A stretch of 64,000 bases of DNA from Glebionis coronaria (Eukaryota > Streptophyta > Magnoliopsida > Asterales > Asteraceae): contig JANFOE010000053.1 in the NCBI GenBank assembly GCA_025667525.1, positions 808,501-872,500 on the forward strand, in the 5' to 3' direction. Of this stretch, positions 32,692 through 45,400 are shown piece after piece. A program made the translations under genes and the position numbers. Every line of letters begins with the position of its first letter. Position 1 is the stretch's first letter. The notes under the pieces are model-generated. The model searched no databases. It was not told where the DNA came from and worked only from the letters and a program-made list of their open reading frames with translations.

Positions 32692-32966
32692 TAGAAGCCG
32701 TTGAAGGTATGCAAAGAGGTTACATATTGACTATAGGCATCTTCAAGTGATGATGGAAGTATAATAGGTAGCGCGTCTGCTAGTAAAGACTAGATAATGA
32801 ATTTTGGAGGAACCCGTTACATGTTTATTGTGGTAAATCTTTCATAGAGTGCCTCAAGTTATCGATCTGCAGTTGAACCTGTCTTGAGTTATGACTATTT
32901 TACCAATTGAATCTAGACTAAGTGAATAATGTTTATGGTATGTGGGGAATGGCTTCTTTGGCGTAT

Positions 32967-33185
32967 CTAGACCAAGTGAATTTGTTTAAAAGAATCACCC
33001 ATTTTACACGCAGCGGATAATATCGTGTTGAAAGATACTGAACAAGGCCTTTTACCAGGCCAATCAACATGCTCAAAAAGTTCTAAAGCTTCATCCAATG
33101 TTTTCTCTTCACAAAGGCCTTTCAAAATCGTGTTGAAAGTTATGTTATTCGGTTCAATACCTTTCTTTATCATACTTCTAATCAA
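32967..33185 (-). pseudogene. PPR protein gene fragment
   Basis: 72 codons on the minus strand forming about two pentatricopeptide repeats: a PNNITFNTILKGLCEEK block, then CSVSFNTILSAACKMG. The consecutive helix pairs and the P-class spacing are clear. PPR proteins bind RNA in mitochondria and plastids and usually hold ten or more repeats, so this is only a remnant. A sister copy is at 58599-58805; poorer traces are at 1755 and 14740. On the same strand, upstream at 33611-33847, is an open piece that could be a relic of the same gene's start. Confidence 0.72.
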
Positions 33186-34315
33186 CGATGATAACTCTTG
33201 AGGTTCACGAGCATGACAGAACTATATAAGTACACGTTATAAACTGCAACATCTAAATCACTACAACTCATGAGTAGTCCCGACTCCCGATAAAGCGGTA
33301 GCTATATACCGATCCGAGAGGATGGGACAAGACCCTTTTGATGTAATGACTCAAAACCTTTGTATCTCTTAAAAGAGTGAACAATTGAGTCCGATCGAAC
33401 TTGCAACCTAGCTACAGTGTTAGATGACGAAGACACACCCACCAGACTAAACTATTCTCACATTCATTAAAGACAATAGCTTTTTATTTAGCACCCAGAA
33501 CATCAAGAGATACTTTTGATGTAAAGACATTATACTACTTTTGTACTCGTTTGGTGTTGTCCCACATCGTGTGGAGTGAAGAGATTATTAATGTACTTAA
33601 TGAGCATAAGTTAACTTACAAACAAGCTGGAATTGGTAACGCAATCTGTCACCCGAGTGGGAGCATTAAAGTGGGATTCGGAGGGGTCGACAATATGAAA
33701 GGTTATTGGTCTTAGCCGAGTAAAAAAAGGAAAGGCCGAGTCACTCCGACAGTTTGGAATAAGACTGTTAAAGCTCTTAATTGGTAGCTTATAAAACAAG
33801 TCATACCGAACTAGCTGTCTTCCAGATTCCAGAGCAGCAAAGGCCAACCCGTCGTTTGGTTGGTACCAGCACTTCCCTTGTTAACATGTCAACCCCCACT
33901 CCCACTTTTTCCATCCTCTAAAACAGTTGGCACTCTCTTCAAAGACTTACATATTGCTTATCTCGTTAAAATGGTCCAACAGCCGGACTATAAAGATACT
34001 ATAAACAATAATGTTTTATTTACAACAAACATGCTTGTCATATACAATTTGAGCAGAAAGTTAGAAGTGGAAAATAGTTAAAAATATGCAACTTTATACG
34101 GTACTATATGGAAATGACCTGTCCTGTGTTGAAAATCACAAAGAGCCGACATACAAATATGCTAAGTAAGTGATATTGAAACAAGTAGTGGCCAAAATAA
34201 GGGTTTATGTAATGAAGCAAACACATGATGGAAAAATGATTAATATGCACGGGTTGGAAATAAGGATGTTGGTGTTAAAGAGAATGGTCATGAAAAAAAA
34301 GTGATCATATTTCAG
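33186..34315. other. Degenerate gene-flank sequence
   Basis: No intact frame. 33611-33847 (minus) is open but unrecognised. The stretch 33860-34080 matches 13830-14220 (minus its SINE) and 59470-59690. Confidence 0.4.
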
Positions 34316-35137
34316 ATTTGTGCAGGTCGGAAATAAGTGAGCCAAAAACGCTTATGGAATGCTACCCGAGTGATAGTGTTGGCACTCTTTGGTTCCACAA
34401 ATGGAGGAGATTTTTCGACAAGAAAAATGGATTCAAAGTATTGAAGTTGCATATTAGTAAGGTTGCTGAACCAATTCATTTATATACGAGCAATTTTTAA
34501 GTTGCATTTTACCAATTTTCTTGTAAGGCTTCCGTAGACATTGAGCAACTAAAGTTGATTCAGTCGAGACCTTATGAACTTGAGCATGTTAAGCTACAAA
34601 CCGAGACAATTAAAGAGTTATCAGTTTGTGTAGATGTAATGAATGCGCTGTCGTGGTGTTGTCGTACTCGATCTTTAACTACAACATCAGACTTTTCTTC
34701 CCTAGATTTTGAAGAACGGAGCCATTTTGTCATGGTAAGACCATAAGGGTTACATTCACTCTTGTTGATGGATTTTGAAGAACGGAACTCTAGAAAGATG
34801 CTTAATCAACAATGTCAGTTTCTTTTTTTAATTCCATGGTTGTGTAAAGTTACCAATTGTATCTATTAAATTTGTTTTCAGTTTGCATATGATCGAAGCT
34901 ACTTCTACAAGAAGATCAAGAGCAAACTAATATTAAGTTCGTTCTCTCTTCCCCTTTGTATGGTACAAATCACTTCAGTGACTTGAATTCTTTGTTGAGA
35001 GCATTACATCTTAATCGACTACAAACAATCACCTTGATAAAGGAAGAAGGTACATTTTTGTGCTATTGTGGTCATGACTGTGTATTTATATTCTTTCAAT
35101 TTATTGTTGATTATCTGAACAATTTCTGGAAGGATGA
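34316..35137 (+). pseudogene. F-box/LRR (FBD-like) gene 3' part, frameshifted
   Basis: The longest relic of this gene. After a TTTCAG acceptor (34311-34315) comes an exon with LWFHKWRRFFDKKNGFKVLK, then after an in-frame stop (34498-34500) an LRR-like piece (LKLIQSRPYELEHVKLQTE), the block DFEERSHFVM, and an intron 34735-34881 (GT...TTTTCAG). The next exon carries the LNSLLRALHLNRLQ block, but two extra bases near 34952-34957 shift the frame compared with 32395. This resembles the LRR and C-terminal part of plant F-box/LRR proteins, which select targets for ubiquitin ligases. No F-box is present. Confidence 0.45.
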
Positions 35138-35724
35138 TAACGAAACCATTAAAGGTATGCAAGGAGGCTGCATGATGCATTGACTATAGGCATCTCTTCA
35201 AGTGATGATGATGGAAGTATAATAGGTAACGCGTCTGCTAGTAAAAACTAGATAATGAATTTTGGAGGAATCCATTACATGTTTATTCTGGTAAATATTT
35301 CAGACTGCCTCAAGTTGTCTGCAGTTGTACTGGTGGTATAATGTTTATTGTGGTCTTTTGCCAGGCCAATCAACATGCTCTCATTTCTTTGACTGAAAAA
35401 GTCAGTGTGTCATCTGCCAAACATTCCCAAGTATCGGGCACAAGGGCTAGGCGAAGCTGGGCCACCAAAGAGAGATACGAGAGCTCTTGAATTCAGTCGG
35501 AGATCTTATGCGCCTAGTCCGTGGCCAATTGAAAACGAGTCCTTTTAAGGCGCCATGACCAATATTCTGTTGAGGTTTAAAATTACCCGTGGGAACACAA
35601 ATAAGGGCAAAGTTATGTACCTTGTTGTTAAGCAATAAACCTTTTCTATAAAGATATAAAAACAGTATTATAGAAAATATTTAAGAGAAAAAAGAGAATA
35701 TTAAAAAGTTTGAAAAAAATATTA

Positions 35725-35776
35725 CCGCTGCCAGGACTCAAACCTGGGATATGTTTTTGACAATATGCTACAGCGG
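35725..35776. repeat. CCGCTG/CAGCGG foldback repeat, copy 4 (short)
   Basis: About 50 internal bases are missing compared with copies 2 and 3; the ends are kept. Confidence 0.5.
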
Positions 35777-36950
35777 ATTTTGTTAATATCTTTCACCTTT
35801 TAATTTATTTAAACACTAAATACAAGATGGTATAATGGGCTCTGCTAATTTTGTTCTACATATATAATGGGCCGTATTTTGTTTACGGTAAAAACCGTAG
35901 CTAATTATTAGTACTATTTTCATATAGTTTCGAGAATTTAAAGAACTGAAGGTTCGTTCTAGGTCATACAAAACAAACATCATAACTATACAAACTCTAA
36001 ACTTAATAACGTGACCATACATGCATAGTAAGATCGGCATACTATACAAAGATCGATGAAAGATCCAAGGTTAAGAAAGATGAATATATATAAACAAATT
36101 ACAAATAAAACAAATTTTGAAAGCCAACCGAGGAAATCAGTCTAGTGTTCCCAGCATGGAGTAGACCTGCAACTCATAACCCAAAGCGCAACATTAGTTT
36201 ATCCCTTAGGGTGTGGCTGGCCCCTACTAAGATCCGTCATTGGGTGTTTGGGTAAGCTCATGCCAAAATTTTGATTCATTTTCATATAGGCAAAGGGCCC
36301 CACATGTGATGTCACTACCATATTTCATTAGTGCCTTTAAGGGGACATCCTTCACTTGCATGTCAACATAAAGCATGATCAAAAGATGTCGAATTATATA
36401 CAGAGCTTAATAGAAAATCTTATTGTATAAAAGGGATAGTGAAGAATGGCTACCAGTTCCCCCATTTTTAAAGGTTGTTGTGTCCTATTGCACCAAACAC
36501 ATCAATCACTTTCTGTAAACATAATATAAACTCATTAACATCTATAGTCACCAAAAAATGGCTAATTATTTATTAAACCCCATAATCTATTTGCTTTCGT
36601 GGTCACAAAAAGTATGCAAACCTTGCTAGTGTATGGGGTTTAATGGCTTTAAAAATAATCATATAATCACAATTCGTATACAATCACAATTCAAGTGACA
36701 TAAAATTTGAACAAATATAAAAATATTCATTCAATATACGATCATCTAAGTCAACATTTGATCTCAATATTATTATATTATTCCCTAAAAGTTTGTAAGC
36801 TTAAAGTAAACAACTAAGTTTGAAATTTGAAGTTGATTGAACAATAATTATGAAACCTATTTACATTTGGAAGTTATTTTAGCATTCAATATCTTTTAAA
36901 TCGTTTTGATCATCTTTGTAAACATTAAAGTAAAAGATACGAACTTGGCC
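35777..36950. other. Intergenic DNA, no gene recognised
   Basis: Up to 36250 shared with the second duplication copy; beyond that unique in this window. AT-rich, the probable upstream region of the defensin-like gene. Confidence 0.45.
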
Positions 36951-36958
36951 TATATAAA
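36951..36958 (+). promoter_or_regulatory. TATA box of the defensin-like gene
   Basis: TATATAAA lies 91 bases before the ATG at 37049, a normal distance for a plant gene with a short leader. Confidence 0.6.
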
Positions 36959-37048
36959 CTCACAATAACCTTTCACTAATTCAAAACATTTTCAAACATA
37001 CTACCATCTTATAGTGATCTTTTGTAGTCGTAAAACAATATAAACACT

Positions 37049-37397
37049 ATGGCTAAGTCTACATACTTTTACTTCTTGCTTCTTATTGTTATCATAGGTT
37101 TGGCAACTTACTTTTCAATCTTCTTTTGTCATAAAATTCTACTATAAAGATTTAACAATGTTGTTGTTTTTTACTAATATAAGATTCTTATTTGTAAATG
37201 TCTATTTGCTCCTTGTTTCTCTTGCAGTTGGAGTTTCAATTGTTGAAGGCGATCGATGCCAAGAAATATTGAACCCGAATGATTGTAACCTACCAGATTG
37301 CGGTAAACAATGCTATGAAAAACACAATGGCAATGGGCAGTGCCTCTTTACTCCTCCTTCGGGCCCTTATAAATGTGCTTGTGTTTACAATTGTTGA
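37049..37397 (+). CDS. Defensin-like cysteine-rich secreted peptide
   Basis: Two exons, 37049-37097 and 37228-37397, with a 130-bp intron (GTTTGG...TTGCAG) that interrupts the signal peptide, the usual gene structure of plant defensin-like genes. The product is 72 aa: a signal peptide of about 22-25 residues with a hydrophobic core (FYFLLLIVII), then a mature part of about 48 residues with eight cysteines spaced C-X8-C-X4-C-X3-C-X9-C-X10-C-X-C-X3-C. The CX3C and CXC pairs are the mark of the cysteine-stabilised alpha-beta fold. Such peptides are secreted and act in defence against microbes or in signalling; the actual role cannot be read from sequence. Nothing is broken. A TATA box lies upstream. 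Confidence 0.88.
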
Positions 37398-38397
37398 TGA
37401 TAAATCAATTAATCAATTTTATGTATGAGAGTTAAGCCAAGAATAAATTGCATTATGGTGTTGTTGATCCTTTTTGAGAATGCTGTTTTGTTTGTTGGCA
37501 CAATTTTCTTTTATTTAGTTTTTTTAACAGATAAAAACCAACTACTTAAAAGTCTTGAACACTGTCATACATGCAACCTGTGAAGAACTCCCAAAGTTTG
37601 ACTAATTTTTCTAAAAGAATTATAAGGTTGATTAATAATTAGCTTGTTAATTAAACAGTTCCAAGTGATTGATTGTTATTTCATTTTGTGCATGCGGATT
37701 AAGTTAGCTTACAAAACATTAATATGTATCCCTTTACTTCAATTGTTTACTAGGACGTGATATTACATTACTCTATAAATAGGGTAATAGGGCAGCCAGG
37801 TAATTATATTCGAGTTGGTTCTTTGGTTTTGTACGTAGCTTCGTTTTAGTTTCACATTCCGAAACGATCTTCTTCCATGCGTTAGTTTTTCATTTGGACC
37901 GTTCTCACACCCTAACACTGCAAAATGCCATTTTTGGCTTAAACCCATTATTGAAATTTACCACAATGGTACAAGAAACTAGAAAGGTGACCCAAACCTA
38001 ATTGTACTTTTGTATCTGGTTTTGGTTTTTAGTATGGATTAGAGAGTTTCTTACACAATTTTGTCAAGCTATGCGTCCTTGATGTCTACACATGATTTGT
38101 TAAGCTAGTACTAAAAGGTACCTGTGATGGAATTGGTAAGATTTGAACTGTGTATATTAGAAATACATCGTAGTTACCAATCAATCTACAACCACCTTTG
38201 GAACAAAGAAAACGTGATGGGTTCATAATATCTTTTCTCGTTTAAAGTGTCATTTCATAACACACAATGTTGAAGCAAGAACTGACTCGTTTAAATTACC
38301 ACTAACTAACTATATGGTTTCATAATTATATCTTTGCTCTTAAAAAAAAACTATATATATTGTCATGAATTACCACTAAGCATACTTTAACGAACTA
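37398..38397. other. Intergenic DNA, no gene recognised
   Basis: 3' flank of the defensin-like gene followed by AT-rich sequence without a recognised repeat. Confidence 0.4.
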
Positions 38398-39625
38398 GAG
38401 CATTAGGTGCCGTGAAAAGCAAAACGCTTTTCATTTAAGCCCCACGAGGTGCCACGTCATTTAACACGCCTATTTCTAAAAAACCTCCCTTATCATAACT
38501 AAACCCCCTTCATTTGAGCCCCACTACTACCCATTTTATTCATTTTCAAATATTTATAAACAAAATATATTTATTTCATTAAAAAAAATATACATTATTC
38601 AATTAAAAAAACAACATACCATATTTTAAAAAAAAACATAAAAAGTTTCCAAAAAGTTTATAAAACTAAAAAAACTTCCGGTGAAAAAAAAAATATTCGA
38701 AAATGGGCCTGAGCCCACCACACCCAAAAAAAACATAGCACCGGGCACCGGCATATCTTCTCCCTCCCCACCCATCTTCTTCAACAGCACCTGCAACAGA
38801 TCTACAAACGCAGAAAAAAACCAAATCAAAAAAAGAAAAGAGGATAAAAAAACAACTCAAAAAAAGAAAAGAAGATAAAAATATGTTTGACAACGGCTAT
38901 ATCACTTTTTTAGAAAATTTCTTTGTTGTTTACTTCGCCAGCTAACTAGCGAGGTGACCCTTTGGCGAGCCATCATGGTGTGGTGAAGTGTTTCGGCGAG
39001 CAACTAGCGAGTACCACATGTGTTTGACGAGCTGTGTAAGCTGCCACACATTTTTCTTTTGAGATATCTCAATTTAGTTATTCAATACTAAAAGTAAATA
39101 AAGAAATTTGATCAAGTTGTGTATAACAATTAACGGTGTTTCACATCTTAAAAAAAAAGATGAGTTTTTTAAGAGCTAATCCATAAGTGGTCCCTGTTTT
39201 CGTCAAAATTTAAAAAAGAAATATATATTTTTAAACTTTTTTTCTAACGGATCATCTCTCCCCATAGTAGTGAACCACGACGGATTTGGTCCCTATGGGT
39301 CATGACTCGTGAGACCCAAACCCATAAAAGTCTGGCCCTATTTTGTATTGCAACAAATTAAGTCCATAAAAGTATTTGTATATAAAACTTATGATGACAG
39401 CCAAAGATTTATGGAACAGATAAGATAGCCAAAATTAAAGAGAACAAGTGCCATGCATCTCCTAACATAACAAACAAGTTCCCTTATATATTTTTTGGTA
39501 TGTGGATCCTATGTTTTAGGTTTTTACACTTAGATGTTACTGATCTCCTACAGTATATAATTAGATTGGCGCCTTTTTTACTAGATTTGTGAGCTAAACA
39601 CTAATATATATTTAGGGTACTCTTT

Positions 39626-40060
39626 CTAGGGTCGACTTAGTCGTCCCTAGATTAAGTGGTGACCCACCAGTTTTACAAGAAAACAAAGTAAAGGAGGCTG
39701 TGGGGACAAAGTGGACCCATGTATCATAGGGACGACTAAGTCGTCCCTAGGTGAGGTGAAGGCAAATTTATTTTTCCTCTTTTTTTTATCTCTTTTAACT
39801 ATTTAAAATTATATAAAATTAATATAAATATTTTTATGTGAAAAGTTTAAAATTAAAGAGGGGCCCATGTATCCTAGGGACGACTAAGTCGTCCCTAGGT
39901 GAAGCAAATTTATTTTTCCTCTTTTTTTAATCTCTTTTAATTATTTAAAATTATTCAAAATTAAAATAAATATTTTTCTGTAAAAAATTTAAAATTAAAG
40001 AGGGGCCCATGTATCATAGGGGTGAAGCAAATTTATTTTTCCTCTTTTTTTATCACTTTT
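39626..40060. repeat. Tandem repeats of about 150 bp, each with a long palindrome
   Basis: Units share GGGGCCCATGTATC, then a palindrome, then TTTATTTTTCCTCTTTTTTT. The best palindrome (39873-39899) has 13-bp perfect arms around one central base, core AGGGACGACTAAGTCGTCCC. Others are at 39626-39650 and 39728-39748. The last unit (near 40005) has lost its palindrome. Confidence 0.75.
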
Positions 40061-40089
40061 AATTATTTAAAATTAATATAAATATTTTA

Positions 40090-40370
40090 TTTAAAAAAAC
40101 ATTATACATATTTAAAAAAAACTTTATACATATTAAAAAAAACTTTATACATATTTAAAAAACTTTATACATATTTAAAAAAACTTTATACATATTTAAA
40201 AATAACTTTATACATATTTAAAAAAAAACTTTATACAAATTAAAAAAAAACTTTATACATATTTAGAAAAACTTTATGTATATTTAAAAAAAACTTTATA
40301 TATATTTTAAAAAAACTTTATATTTATTTAAAAAAATTTATACGTATTTAAAAAAACTTTAGATATATAT
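40090..40370. repeat. ACTTTATACATATTTAAAAAA tandem array
   Basis: About thirteen units of 20-23 bases (AAACTTTATACATATTTAAA) with variable A runs. Confidence 0.75.
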
Positions 40371-40558
40371 TTAACACTTAAACTCGCGCTTAATTAAACA
40401 TAGATATTGCAACGATAATAGATTCATAAATAAGAAAAAAAACACATCACAAACTAGTTCAAACTAAACATACAGATTAACACATAATAATAAAATACAA
40501 ATTAACACATTAAAATAACAAACAAATTACTACTCAAAGCTAAGATTTTCTATTTCAT

Positions 40559-41099
40559 TTAAAAGCTCATGAAGTATTGCAGCCGTTGACATGCGTGGTC
40601 TTCAGGATTACTTTCCATTTCTAGTCTTGCCTCTAGCATCTTTATCTTTATATCTTTGATCTTGCAATTAGAGCACTCAGTGGGTGCTGATTGAGAAGGA
40701 CATGTAGAAGAACTTAGATATGAACCTTGAGGTGTTGAAGATCCAGGGGAAGATCTTATACGGAGTTCGAGATCAAAATCATCATTCCATTTAAAATATG
40801 TACATCCATAATCTTCTGTTTTTGACTGTTACAAAGTAAACAAATAACATGACATGTCATTTTAATAATCACATGTATTACATAAATAAAAGATTAGATT
40901 GTTTACCTTCGAAAGAGGACATGCATAGTAAAGTTTACCAAAGCTATGAGGTTGATGTTGTGAGACGCGGGGTATAGTAAGACGTGGCCGTGTGTGATGT
41001 GATGATGGTATAGACACGATAGAAATATCACGCGAGGTGGTGTTGCCCCGGAGTGGGATTCCTGTAGTGAAGATTTGCTCCTTCGTCGGGGTGGGTTGG
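40559..41099 (-). pseudogene. GRF-type zinc-finger gene fragment
   Basis: Minus strand: an exon-like piece down to 40907 (HSFGKLYYACPLSK, donor GTAAAC), an intron to 40826 (acceptor AACAG), and a last exon 40825-40559 of 89 codons starting SKTEDYGCTYFKWNDDF and ending in a coil-like helix. The YYAC...GCTYFKW pattern is the second half of a GRF zinc finger; the usual first cysteine/histidine pair is not seen upstream. GRF domains bind single-stranded nucleic acid. It may be a relic carried by the surrounding repeat. Confidence 0.45.
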
Positions 41100-41547
41100 T
41101 CTTGCGCATTTCCTGTGTCATAGTTATCAAAGTAATTCTGAGTTTACTATATGATGATTTGAGAATGAGATTAATTGTGTATGTTCAACCGTTCATAGAT
41201 TGTTTGCATGCGATAAATGTGCTTTTAAACTTGTAACTCTCACCAACCTTTGTGTTGACCGTTTAGTATCATTTTCAGTTTTGCTAAATTGAGGATAGAA
41301 GCTTTAGAGAGCGAAGGACTAGATGGACATTAGGATTGCATTGCGGAAAAAGTTATATGTTTATCGAACTTGTTATTTGAATGATGCATTATTTGAGCGT
41401 TCATTGTATGTATAAATGTTATCATTACACGTTTTGTGTTGTGTTTTTTATGTCATCTTTAGTTTTCTCTTCTGCGAATTGTGTCGTGATGATATTTATC
41501 ACTCACGCTTCGCGATTCCGCATTGGTGGGTGTCACAACCTTTGACA

Positions 41548-41890
41548 AATCTTGCCCATTTGACTTACTATGTGCACTTTTTGACAATTTTTTTAAAAGC
41601 TTGGAGCATTTTTTGCCCATCTATTATTATTAATGGGCTCACTTTATAGAAAAACACAATTTTATTAATGGGATCACCAATCTTGCCTATTTGACTAATT
41701 ATGTGCACTTTTTGACAATTTTTTAAAAAGTTTGGAGCATTTTTTGCCCATCCATTATTATTAATGGGCTCACTTCATAGAAAAACACAATTTTATTAAT
41801 GGGCTCACAAATCTTGCCTATTTTAAGGGCTTACGACGTAACTTGTTGCTCACTTGCATTTTACAGGGGGGACACAAATCTTGCCTATTA
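41548..41890. repeat. 131-bp tandem repeat
   Basis: AATCTTGCC recurs at 41548, 41679 and 41810, with a fourth partial start near 41877. Each unit carries TATGTGCACTTTTTGAC and TTATTAATGGGCTCAC. Confidence 0.75.
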
Positions 41891-42039
41891 AAATAAGATC
41901 ACTATTATTTTTATTTAGAGGGGGAGGAATCGTCGCGTTTTCGCATGACGCCATCGAACGGCGCGACATTTTGCTTTGACGTAGGACTCCGTGTCCTCGT
42001 GCTGTTGGTCTGGCACCAACCATACCAGCCCACGCGGTT

Positions 42040-42073
<34 letters not shown>

Positions 42074-42442
42074 GGAATCTAAGGGGTAACTATATATAAT
42101 CCCTATATATGGCACCAAAAGTACCCATGGCACCACAAATCACCACTCCCTCTAAAAAGTAGTGTCATAGCATTTCTCGTGCCAAATCCCACTTTGCTGA
42201 TGTGTCAGTACTTTTTACCCATGGCACCACTTCTATGGCATCACGATTCCTCATGCTCTTAATGTTACAAAGATTTCAAATTGAAGGAAAGAAATTAAAC
42301 AAAGATTATGAGTTACGAGAATGTGAAATATAAGATCATAAGAAAAGTTTCCAGCCCATTACAACATCTAACAAGTAGACAGCTTGTAAACGATAGGGGA
42401 GAGGTTTAGCCCTTTTGTACGAAATATGCTATTGGCGTCAAC

Positions 42443-45400
42443 TCACATCTACAAACAAGAAAATCAGTCAGAACTTGGGACTTTTGACTCTACGGCCTAT
42501 AAATTAGGGGCAACGTACTAATAACATTATGCATGAAGTAGAAACTACATGTACCTTAAACAACTCTCCAAACATCCCTTTTAAAGGGATTTTACGGCGT
42601 GCTCCATAGAACTTTTCTCCAATATCTTCTAACAACTGCGAGAAATAATCATACTAAACTTAATATAGGTTTGAGATGGCGACATGGATGGCCCGGCCAT
42701 GTTGGCTAACGGGTCAAAACATGTCCGCAATGATAAGTTAACAATTTTGAGAAGATCCCACACCATCTTCTCCAAAAGTTCTCCAAAAAAATACTATGGG
42801 ATTTTCTCAAAAGCTTTAGCAAAAATATACAGTAGTTTTTATAAAAAAAATTGTCAATCAAAAGAAAAGAAAAATTTGTCTCTTTGTGCCGAGGTGCCAC
42901 CTCAGCCACGGCGAGCCTAGCTCGTTGCTATAGCTCTCCCTCTAAAGGGAGTTAATGGGCACAGTATCACAAACTGTTGTTGTCATTATGTAAATAACGT
43001 GGCTTATAATTGTAACAGAAATTACGAACCTCGTTGAACGTAGGATCTAGTTTTATACTGGTGCTGAACTTTTGTTTCAACATATTGAATTGCGGCAATC
43101 CATCTCTCGTTAATCTGTGATTTAAAAATCCCAGGTCAAATTTTTTTCTCTTTCAATCAAATTTTCAAAAAAAAATACTACTACGTACTAATTATTGTAT
43201 TAGAGAGAAGAATAAGAATATGGGTTGGGTAGAACTAACGTTTGCAAGAGATAGTTGATAAATAGCGTCAATCCTGACCGGGGCAAATCAAACTCCTCAT
43301 CGGCCCCAACAAGTTTATATATCTCGTGCATAAGATTGTTAGCATCTCTCAGATTACCAATAGATAGATACCTACACAATAAAAGATTCAAAAAACCTAT
43401 TTAAATATGGAAAATAAAGTAGTAACCAAGAAAAAATAGTATCCAAGATTACTTACATCAAAACTGCTCGTGTAAGCGTCAAATCATCTTGACCCGGATA
43501 ACACTGCAGACCCAAGCACAAGAAGAAACACAATTGCATCGATCAGGTAACAGAAAAATTACAAAAGGGCAGCTCAAGTACCATTAAACTAAGCAATTTA
43601 TACTAGTACACAGACAGAAAAGACCTGACCGTTCCCATAAAATTCACAAGGGTTGAAGCAAACGTATTTGGATTTCTACCCCGTGAAAAGTGGAAACATA
43701 CTCTAGCTATGTCCTGAAAAAGAACACGTATTAGTACTTGCATTATTCCTGATACAAACAATATTATTTTTTAAGACATTTTGTGGTAAATTAAAAATAA
43801 AAATAAAATGAACAGCAAAATTATATAAAAAATGTACCGGATCAGGTGATTCAGAGTATATATATTCAGCCAACATATCATGTAGTTCTGCAGATCCAAA
43901 TTTACGTGGACCAGATTCTGAAGACCACCTACGGAAAGGAGAAAACAATCCGATGATCAAATTCAAATGCAGATCAAAACTCAAAGCTTTCCCAAGGACA
44001 ATAAAAAAGAAAATAGATCCAAAAATGTTGGTCTTTCACAAAAACAAGGGCCAAGGGGTGCCTTTGCAATTGGTTTCATGTTAGATGATTTTAAATGTTT
44101 ACAAGCCGTTTTCACATCTTGATACCGCAGAATTATATTTCTTATAATTCAATACTATCAACTATATTCCTACATGTCTACTTATATATCCTTAGTTTAT
44201 CGAAATATAGCGATAGTTCGATTCATCTTTACAAAAGTCCTTTAGCGGTATTGCATTAACCCCGTGCCCTGCAGCCTCACATGAGAAAACAATATCTGAT
44301 GTTCTATAAAATTATATTTTTTAGCAAAAGGCTCATTTCATTATAGATGGGACGATGTGCTACAAATAGATGCCTTAACGGTGAACCACACCCCCCAAGA
44401 GACATACAGAAAGAAAATAAAAACAACTTTCCGCATGTACTTCCCAAATGCATCGTCTAGGATATCTATGACACCAGTATATGTATGTAACCAAAATAAA
44501 CGTATCTTTGTAAACCTACACTGCAGAAAAACGAAGAAAGCTAGTGCACACAATAAGGACTGAAGAGGGACACATATGGTCATCGTAACACGAAAAGAAA
44601 AGAAAAGCAGGACCACTCACTTGATAGCAGCTTTCAAAAACGATGAGCAACTCTCAACACGTATTTTTGCAGCTCCAGGAGTTTCAGCTGCCAAGTCCAA
44701 GTTCCGAGGAAACTTTTTGTAGATTGTCCGTATACGGTCTACGATAGGTGCAACAATTGCAAACACAGCAGAATAAACATTAACAATCAGTCACCTTAAA
44801 ATTAAAATATAAAAGGGTGCCATGATAAACTTTGATTTATTTTACCCAAAAAAACCTTTAATTCATTAAAAAGATATCCTTTGTTATCATGGAGAGCATG
44901 GCCGAAACCTTGTCTATCGGCTCTCTACACTAATAACATGTTATTAAGGTTCTATGTTATATTATACGACACACCACGTACAACAGAACTATAGTCTTGA
45001 CAACTCGGCACATCTTTCTTCATAATTTAGTAATTTACATTGGCATATTAATAAGCATGCTGATGCATTTACGAAAAATAACAACACTGCGATAAAACAT
45101 TTGCACAAGGAGATAGATGGTACTAACCAAGATAGTCTTCATCAAAGTGGACTTTAGCTTTGACTAACATCTCGACAAACAACACAGCAAGCTCACCTCC
45201 ACAAGTTACCTAAATAACAATTTTATATTTTCATATCAGTGGACAAGAGAATCAATAGGATATTACAATCTGCCTTCGTTTCCAAGACTTCTTTTCATGC
45301 AACAACCAGGGGCGAACCTAGGGGGATTCACGGGAACCCGATGAATGTTTTCCGCTTAGTATAAATGTAGGTTAAAAATCCCGATTTCTCCTGAATGATG

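Larger units (their letters stand above)
25508..36250. repeat. Segmental duplication, copy 1
   Basis: Collinear with 51212-64000 from TTGACTCGATTACACCCC onward; copy 2 reaches the window end, so the right border is unknown. Differences are about 1% in the parts I compared, plus small indels. Main length differences: a 2.1-kb insertion in copy 2 at 60222, and a 101-bp deletion in copy 2 that removes most of a tRNA-His-like sequence. Confidence 0.93.
38398..42258. mobile_element. Possible PIF/Harbinger-like element (non-autonomous)
   Basis: The ends GAGCATTAGGTGCCGTGA (left) and GAGCATGAGGAATCGTGA (right, reversed) match at 13 of 18 positions. The flanking triplets CTA and TTA differ by one base, where this group would give TTA/TAA. 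The interior holds palindromic tandem repeats, A/T-rich arrays and a GRF zinc-finger fragment, but no transposase. The borders are a guess. Confidence 0.35.

Noticed and set aside
38626..38893. Frames rich in F, K or T around 38.7 kb
   Set aside because: A/T-rich low-complexity sequence; no motif and no codon pattern of a gene.
39601..40400. Possible CRISPR-like repeat array
   Set aside because: Spacers are not unique and the setting is a plant genome; the units are ordinary tandem repeats.
44341..44616. 91-codon minus-strand frame
   Set aside because: Runs into intron 5 of GET4 right after exon 5; no family match, and the splice sites explain the region.
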